Of a DNA stretch of 64,000 bases, positions 58,877 through 64,000 are shown one piece after another. The notes under the pieces are model-generated. The model was given only the letters and a program-made list of their open reading frames with translations. It ran no database searches and was not told the DNA's origin. Source of the DNA: Actinopolyspora alba. GTDB taxonomy: Bacteria > Actinomycetota > Actinomycetes > Mycobacteriales > Pseudonocardiaceae. Each line of letters opens with the position of its first letter. Within the stretch, counting starts at the first letter, position 1. The position numbers were made by a program, and so were the translations under genes. The stretch spans positions 538,740 through 602,739 of the forward strand of contig NZ_FOMZ01000001.1 of assembly GCF_900112765.1 (NCBI RefSeq). The letters are read 5' to 3'.

Positions 58877-59641
58877 TTATCCGGCTTCGGCGAGGTTGTC
58901 GGTTATGGCTCCGACCGTTTCGAGCAGCGTACGTGTCACCGTTCTGAGGTTCGTGCGGCTCACCGTCCCGGCGACGGCGACGGCGGCCGACGGAGCCTCA
59001 CCGCCGAGGAACACCGGGGCGGCCATCTCCACCAGCTCAGGGTTGTGCTCGCTCCTGAGGCAGGACACGCCGGTACGTCCGATCAGCTCGAACTCCCGCT
59101 TGATCCTGCTCGGATTCGTCATCGCCCCCCGTACGCACACGGCGGAGGATGCCTCGTGGAACTCCACCCAGTCGCGCGAACTACCGGCGAGCAACAACCT
59201 GCCCACGGCGGAGCGGTGCACCGGGACGGGGTGTCGAAAGGTGCGGGCGATCCGGGAGTCCTCCCGGTTGTAGAGCGTTCCCGCGTATCGCACCCGTGCC
59301 CCGGAGAGCATTCCGACGCTCACGACGCAGTGGACTCGCCGGAACAGGTCGATCAGGTGGGGCGTGATCGCCTCGCTGAATTCCTCCACCCTGGATTTGC
59401 CTCGGACCGCGGACAAGCGGGAAAAATAGTCGCCGAGCTCGTACGCCTTGGTCTCCAGGCGCACCACCGCACCGATATCCGTCAGAACTCGCATCAGTCG
59501 GTGCAGGGTCGACTTGGGGAAATCAACTCGTTGGGAAATCTCGGACAGGGTCAGCGGCTTCGACGAACCCGATATTTCTTCGAGAACGACGAAAGCCTTC
59601 CGCAAGGGTTCGCCCGGGCTCTCGGTCATATCCCTGCGCAT
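58877..59641 (-). CDS. IclR-family regulator
   Basis: 254 residues from ATG 59641 (ATG 59629 is possible too; upstream codons are not conserved). Winged helix at about 12-75 (LRKAFVVLEEISGSSKPLTL, FPKSTLHRLMRVLTDIGAVV), then the GAF-like effector domain ([60 protein letters not shown]). Divergent from ispH across 300 bases that contain an inverted repeat. Likely regulates itself and either the transporter or the terpenoid/MEP genes. The ligand is unknown. Confidence 0.85.
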   Translation of the reverse strand: MRRDMTESPGEPLRKAFVVLEEISGSSKPLTLSEISQRVDFPKSTLHRLMRVLTDIGAVVRLETKAYELGDYFSRLSAVRGKSRVEEFSEAITPHLIDLFRRVHCVVSVGMLSGARVRYAGTLYNREDSRIARTFRHPVPVHRSAVGRLLLAGSSRDWVEFHEASSAVCVRGAMTNPSRIKREFELIGRTGVSCLRSEHNPELVEMAAPVFLGGEAPSAAVAVAGTVSRTNLRTVTRTLLETVGAITDNLAEAG

Positions 59642-59740
59642 AGTCTCGATCGTCCCGAGAATCCGGGCGGTGCGGACGGGCTCCGGACAGCGTGCGCGAG
59701 TTTCAACGCGATACCTCCACTGCTTTCCTCCCCTTCCCGC

Positions 59741-59758
59741 CACACTCTTTCTAGTGTG
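59741..59758. promoter_or_regulatory. Operator-like inverted repeat between IclR gene and ispH
   Basis: CACACT (59741-59746), six bases, AGTGTG (59753-59758) in the divergent gap. Size and place suit an IclR-type site; short, so chance is not excluded. Confidence 0.4.
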
Positions 59759-59907
59759 CCGACGGAACCGGAAAAAGACCGCACGAAACGGCTGTCCCCT
59801 GCATTCACCGATCCTGGCACGTAACGGCTCCGTCCCGTGACCGGCTTCACGCCGTCGAGGGACAGGGCAGCCAAGAACAGCGGAGTTCTGAAAAACGGAA
59901 CGGGCCG

Positions 59908-59936
59908 TTGAGGAGACGATCGCCGTTACCTAGCGT
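59908..59936 (+). promoter_or_regulatory. Candidate ispH promoter, leaderless type
   Basis: TTGAGG (59908-59913), 17 bases, TAGCGT (59931-59936), with the ispH ATG at 59945. The -10 is so near the start codon that the mRNA would begin at or next to the ATG. Confidence 0.5.
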
Positions 59937-59944
59937 CCGGAATC

Positions 59945-60955
59945 ATGGCACCCAAGAGTTCGGGCGAGCACACCGCGGACGACGACACGCGTCGGATCCT
60001 GCTCGCCAGTCCAAGGTCCTTTTGCGCCGGAGTCGAACGAGCCATCGAGATCGTCGAACGAGCTCTGCGGTCATACACGCCCCCGATCTACGTCCGCAAA
60101 GAGATCGTGCACAACTCCTACGTCGTCGATGACCTCGCGAGCAAGGGCGCCGTCTTCGTGGAGGAGCTCGACGAGGTTCCCGACGGGGCGACCCTGGTCT
60201 TCTCCGCGCACGGCGTCTCCCCTGCCGTGCGGGAGGAGGCGGACCGCAAGAACCTGGACGTCATCGACGGCACGTGCCCACTGGTCAGCAAGGTGCACGC
60301 GAAAGCGCGCCGCTTCGCCGCCCGCGGTGACACCGTGGTTCTCTTCGGGCACTCCGGGCACGAGGAGATCGAGGGAACCTACGGCGAGGCACCCGAGTCC
60401 ACGGTGCTCGTCGAGAGCGCGGACGAGGTGGCCGACCTGTCCGTTCCGGACCCGGATCGGGTCTCCTACCTGACCCAGACCACGCTCGCCGTGGACGAGA
60501 CCAATGATTTCGTGCGGGAACTGCGCGAGAAGTATCCGAACGTGAGCGAACCGGCCTCGGAGGACATCTGCTACGCCACGACCAACCGGCAGCACGCGCT
60601 CAACGAGGTCATCGCGGAGTCCGACCTGGTCCTGGTGGTCGGCTCGACGAACTCGTCCAACTCGGTACGGCTGGTCGAGATATCCCGACGGCAGGGAACG
60701 CCGGCGGAGCTCATCGACGGCGCGGAGGACATCACCGCCGAGTGGCTCGACGGGGTGCGAACCATCGGCGTGACAGCGGGCGCGTCGGCACCGCCGAAGC
60801 TGGTCGACGAGGTCGTAGAGGCACTGCGCGGTTTCGGACCCGCGACCGTCGCGGAACGCGAGTTCACCCACGAGACGATGCACTTCGAGCTCCCTTCGGT
60901 GCTGCGCGGCGCCGGGGAAGGCGCGGCGGAACGACCCGCGGGTAACGGCGGCTGA
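59945..60955 (+). CDS. ispH: 4-Hydroxy-3-methylbut-2-enyl diphosphate reductase (IspH)
   Basis: Last MEP-pathway enzyme, giving IPP and DMAPP; 336 residues from ATG 59945. The three cluster-binding cysteines are in [28 protein letters not shown] and [12 protein letters not shown]. The catalytic region [28 protein letters not shown] and [10 protein letters not shown] complete the family. First of a run ispH-dxs-ispG, a grouping not usual for housekeeping MEP genes in actinobacteria. These are therefore probably extra copies serving the adjacent terpenoid cluster. Confidence 0.95.
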   Translation: MAPKSSGEHTADDDTRRILLASPRSFCAGVERAIEIVERALRSYTPPIYVRKEIVHNSYVVDDLASKGAVFVEELDEVPDGATLVFSAHGVSPAVREEADRKNLDVIDGTCPLVSKVHAKARRFAARGDTVVLFGHSGHEEIEGTYGEAPESTVLVESADEVADLSVPDPDRVSYLTQTTLAVDETNDFVRELREKYPNVSEPASEDICYATTNRQHALNEVIAESDLVLVVGSTNSSNSVRLVEISRRQGTPAELIDGAEDITAEWLDGVRTIGVTAGASAPPKLVDEVVEALRGFGPATVAEREFTHETMHFELPSVLRGAGEGAAERPAGNGG

Positions 60956-61106
60956 TCGGGTCTTTTACGCGGCCGGGGCGGTCGGTCGGGGTGCTCGGTC
61001 GCGGCCCCTCCGCCGGAGCTGAACACCGACGGCGGAGGCGACACCGAGCGGAACCCCGCCGGCCGCGGGGATCGAACACTCTTCACGCAGGAACGGGCAG
61101 CACGGT

Positions 61107-62915
61107 ATGACGACCAGCTTACTGAGCAGTATCACCAGTCCCCAGCGACTCAAGGAACTCGGACCGGAGCAGCTGGAGGGCCTGGCCACCGAGATCAGGG
61201 AATTCCTCGTCGACAGGGTCGCTCGCCTGGGCGGGCACCTCGGCCCGAACCTGGGCGTGGTCGAGTTGACCATAGCGCTGCACCGGGTCTTCGAATCGCC
61301 CGAGGACCGGATCGTGTTCGACATCGGTCACCAGGCATACGTCCACAAACTCCTCACGGGCAGGCAGCAGGACTTCGATTCGCTGCGCAAGGCGAGCGGG
61401 CTCTCCGGCTATCCGCTCCGCGCGGAGTCCGAGCACGATCACGTGGAGAACTCGCACGCCTCCACCGCGCTGTCCTACGCGGACGGTTTGGACAAGGCAC
61501 GGCGCGTGCTGGGAGAAACCGACGAAACCGTGGTCGCCGTGATCGGCGACGGCGCGTTGACCGGCGGGTTGGCCTGGGAAGCGATGAACAACCTGGGCAG
61601 CGGTGTCGGACGAGTGGTGGTCGTGCTCAACGACAACTGCCGTTCGTACGGCCCCACTGTGGGCGGGATCGCCGAGCACCTGGCCGAGCTGCGTGCGGGC
61701 ACGCAGCACGGACCGAACCTGTTCGAGCACCTCGGCTTCGCCTACAGCGGACCGGTGGACGGGCACGACATCGCCGCCACCGAACGGGCGCTGCGGCACG
61801 CGGCGGAGCTGCACAGCCCCACGGTGGTGCACTGCGTCACCGAGAAGGGGCGGGGGTACTCCCACGCGGAGAACGACGTCGCCGACCGCATGCACGGCAT
61901 CGGACCCATCGACCCCGAGGCCGGCACACCACTCGCCGCCTCGGCGCCGAACTGGACCAAGACGTACGGCGCGGAGCTGACGAAGCTCGCCGAGGAGCGC
62001 CCCGATCTCGTGGCCGTGACGGCGGCGATGCTGCGCCCGGTGGGGCTGCTCGAGTTCGCCGAGCGGTTCCCGGACCGGGTGTTCGACGTGGGCATCGCCG
62101 AACAGCACGCCGTCACCAGCGCGGCCGGGCTCGCCATGGGTGGCCTGCACCCCGTGGTCTCGCTGTACGCCACGTTCCTCAACCGTGCGGTCGACCAGAT
62201 CATGATGGACGTGGCGCTGCATCGACTGCCGGTGACCTTCGTGCTGGACCGCGCCGGAATAACCGGGCCGGACGGCCCCAGTCACCACGGCATGTGGGAC
62301 CTGGCGCTGTTGGGCACCGTCCCGGAGGTCCGGGTGGCCGCACCGCGGGACGCCACCCGGCTGCGCGAGTTGCTGCGCGAGGCGGTCTCGGTCCAGGACG
62401 GCCCGACCGCGCTGCGCTTCCCGAAGGGGAGCACGGGTGCCGACGTTCCCGCCCTCAACCGCATGGACGGGCTGGACATCCTGTTCCGCAGCAAGTCCCG
62501 ACCGCTGGACGTGCTGCTCGTGAGCACCGGAACGCTGGCGGGACCCGTGGTCGAGGCGGCGAACGCCCTCTCGGAGCGGGGAATCGGCGTGACGGTCGTG
62601 GACCCGCGCTGGCTGTTGCCGGTGTCCCCCACACTGGTCCACCTCAGCTCCCGGCACCAACTGGTCCTCACCGTCGAGGACGGCGTGCGGAACGGGGGCG
62701 TGGGCGCGGCACTCGCGCAGTCCTGCACCGAGGAGCACGTGACCACGCCGGTGCACAACCTCGGGCTGCCGCGCTCCTTCGTGGACCAGGGCGATCGCGG
62801 CGGGATCCTGGCCGACAACGGCCTCAGCGCCGATGCCATCGCCGAACACGCCCGAACGCTGCACGACGACCTCGGAAATCGGAACCGGACTCGTTTGGAA
62901 GGAACCTCCCATTGA
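61107..62915 (+). CDS. dxs: 1-Deoxy-D-xylulose-5-phosphate synthase (DXS)
   Basis: Thiamine-diphosphate enzyme condensing pyruvate and glyceraldehyde-3-phosphate, the rate-limiting MEP step; 602 residues (shorter than the usual 620-640). Conserved: [46 protein letters not shown], ThDP motif [18 protein letters not shown] with LNDN, and [18 protein letters not shown] with [18 protein letters not shown] and [15 protein letters not shown] in the C-terminal half. It follows ispH by about 150 bases and ispG overlaps its stop. A dedicated copy for the terpenoid cluster is likely. Confidence 0.95.
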   Translation: MTTSLLSSITSPQRLKELGPEQLEGLATEIREFLVDRVARLGGHLGPNLGVVELTIALHRVFESPEDRIVFDIGHQAYVHKLLTGRQQDFDSLRKASGLSGYPLRAESEHDHVENSHASTALSYADGLDKARRVLGETDETVVAVIGDGALTGGLAWEAMNNLGSGVGRVVVVLNDNCRSYGPTVGGIAEHLAELRAGTQHGPNLFEHLGFAYSGPVDGHDIAATERALRHAAELHSPTVVHCVTEKGRGYSHAENDVADRMHGIGPIDPEAGTPLAASAPNWTKTYGAELTKLAEERPDLVAVTAAMLRPVGLLEFAERFPDRVFDVGIAEQHAVTSAAGLAMGGLHPVVSLYATFLNRAVDQIMMDVALHRLPVTFVLDRAGITGPDGPSHHGMWDLALLGTVPEVRVAAPRDATRLRELLREAVSVQDGPTALRFPKGSTGADVPALNRMDGLDILFRSKSRPLDVLLVSTGTLAGPVVEAANALSERGIGVTVVDPRWLLPVSPTLVHLSSRHQLVLTVEDGVRNGGVGAALAQSCTEEHVTTPVHNLGLPRSFVDQGDRGGILADNGLSADAIAEHARTLHDDLGNRNRTRLEGTSH

Positions 62916-64000
62916 CACAGGTGGCGCTCGGCATGCCGACAACTCCCCCGCCAGTGCTGTCCGAACGTCGCGAAACCCGCCAGTTACAGGTCGGGCCGGT
63001 CGGTGTCGGCAGTGATCACCCGGTTTCGGTGCAGACGATGACGACGACGAACACCACCGACATCAACGGAACGCTGCAGCAGATCGCCGAGCTCACCGCG
63101 TCGGGCTGTGACATCGTGCGCGTGGCGTGCCCGACCTCCGACGACGCCGAGGCGTTGCCGATCATCGCGCGGAAGTCCCAGATACCGGTGATCGCCGACA
63201 TCCACTTCCAGCCGAAGTACGTCTTCGCGGCGATCGAGGCGGGCTGCGCGGGGGTCCGGGTCAATCCGGGCAACATCCGCAAGTTCGACGATCAGGTCAA
63301 GGAGATCTCCCGGGCGGCCAAGGACACCGGCACCCCGATCCGCATCGGCGTCAACGCGGGCTCGCTCGACCCGCGCATGATGGAGAAGTACGGCAAGGCC
63401 GTGCCCGAGGCGCTCGCCGAGTCGGCGTTGTGGGAAGCCGGCCTGTTCGCCGAGCACGACTTCCACGACGTCAAGATCTCGGTCAAGCACAACGATCCCG
63501 TGGTGATGGTGCGGGCTTATGAGATCCTCGCCGAGCGGTGTGACTACCCGTTGCATCTGGGGGTGACCGAGGCGGGTCCGGCTTTTCAGGGCACGATCAA
63601 GTCGGCCGTGGCCTTCGGATCGCTGCTGCGGCAGGGGATCGGGGACACGATCCGTGTGTCGTTGTCCGCCCCGCCGGTGGAGGAGATCAAGGTCGGCACC
63701 CAGATCCTGCAGTCGTTGAATCTGCGGCCGCGCAAGTTGGAGATCGTGTCCTGCCCGTCCTGCGGGCGGGCGCAGGTCGACGTCTACAAGCTCGCCGACG
63801 AGGTCACCGCCGGTCTGGAGGGCATGGAGGTTCCGCTGCGGGTGGCGGTGATGGGCTGCGTGGTCAACGGCCCCGGCGAGGCCCGCGAGGCCGACCTCGG
63901 GGTGGCCTCGGGCAACGGCAAGGGACAGATCTTCGTCAAGGGCGAGGTCATCAAGACCGTGCCGGAGAACCAGATCGTGGAAACCCTCATCGAGGAGGCC
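62912..64000 (+). CDS. ispG: 4-Hydroxy-3-methylbut-2-en-1-yl diphosphate synthase (IspG), cut at window end
   Basis: Flavodoxin/ferredoxin-dependent 4Fe-4S enzyme of the MEP pathway. The start is TTG 62912 overlapping the dxs stop, seven bases behind AAGGAA; GTG 62921 or ATG 62933 are alternatives. TIM-barrel motifs: [66 protein letters not shown]. The iron-sulfur domain has CPSCGR and [10 protein letters not shown] (three cluster cysteines). About 363 codons are seen, ending ETLIEEA; only the last residues are missing. Confidence 0.95.
   Translation, partial: MTQVALGMPTTPPPVLSERRETRQLQVGPVGVGSDHPVSVQTMTTTNTTDINGTLQQIAELTASGCDIVRVACPTSDDAEALPIIARKSQIPVIADIHFQPKYVFAAIEAGCAGVRVNPGNIRKFDDQVKEISRAAKDTGTPIRIGVNAGSLDPRMMEKYGKAVPEALAESALWEAGLFAEHDFHDVKISVKHNDPVVMVRAYEILAERCDYPLHLGVTEAGPAFQGTIKSAVAFGSLLRQGIGDTIRVSLSAPPVEEIKVGTQILQSLNLRPRKLEIVSCPSCGRAQVDVYKLADEVTAGLEGMEVPLRVAVMGCVVNGPGEAREADLGVASGNGKGQIFVKGEVIKTVPENQIVETLIEEA

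Overview
The window is high-GC actinobacterial DNA and looks like a Pseudonocardiales chromosome (Saccharopolyspora or Actinopolyspora type; genus not provable from sequence alone). The evidence is GTG/TTG starts with strong GGAGG leaders, WhiB and SigD/RsdA proteins, a groES-groEL1 pair behind a CIRCE box, and the conserved order rsdA-sigD, response regulator, whiB, groEL1, groES, tsaD-rimI-tsaB also seen in mycobacteria.

Layout. 1-7.5 kb: regulation and stress (RsdA fragment, SigD, BldM-like regulator, MerR/B12-fold regulator, WhiB, GroEL1, GroES). 7.7-11.5 kb: two tandem Tat-exported PhoD phosphatases. 12.1-13.4 kb: three tandem small secreted SH3-like proteins, the first frameshifted. 13.5-15.8 kb: tsaB-rimI-tsaD with 4-base overlaps. 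16-19.8 kb: a large secreted GH2 beta-galactosidase whose promoter lies inside a 21-bp perfect inverted repeat.

20-41 kb is a purine/ureide and glyoxylate region: alc, allB, glycerate kinase, gcl, glxR, hyi, a thiamine-binding protein with an HTH partner, OHCU decarboxylase, HIU hydrolase, uricase, an NCS2 permease, a CitE-like lyase, aceB and an AllR-type IclR regulator. Together these can take urate to glycerate phosphate and malate. Two wall-hydrolase genes and a membrane protein (33.5-36.3 kb) interrupt it. The allB-alc and OHCU-HIUH-uox operons share an operator-like palindrome.

41.4-45.4 kb holds a DUF4232 secreted protein, a GntR regulator with a PobA-like hydroxylase, and an orphan LuxR regulator. 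46.3-56.7 kb, all on the minus strand, is a compact biosynthetic cluster: a Pyr4/PaxB-type membrane terpene cyclase, a group-D flavin oxygenase, a limonene-epoxide-hydrolase-like protein, an aromatic hydroxylase, a 3Fe-4S ferredoxin, a P450, two different prenyl synthases, an FAD epoxidase-type protein and a short tryptophan 2,3-dioxygenase homologue. An MFS transporter and an IclR regulator follow. A divergent ispH-dxs-ispG set runs off the right end. This is the full enzyme logic of paxilline-type indole-diterpene assembly in a bacterium, with its own isoprenoid supply.

From 20 to 59 kb the gaps carry eleven copies of a short palindrome around ATTTCTCGCGAAAT and two longer dispersed repeat families. 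No tRNA, rRNA, CRISPR, prophage or transposase gene was seen.
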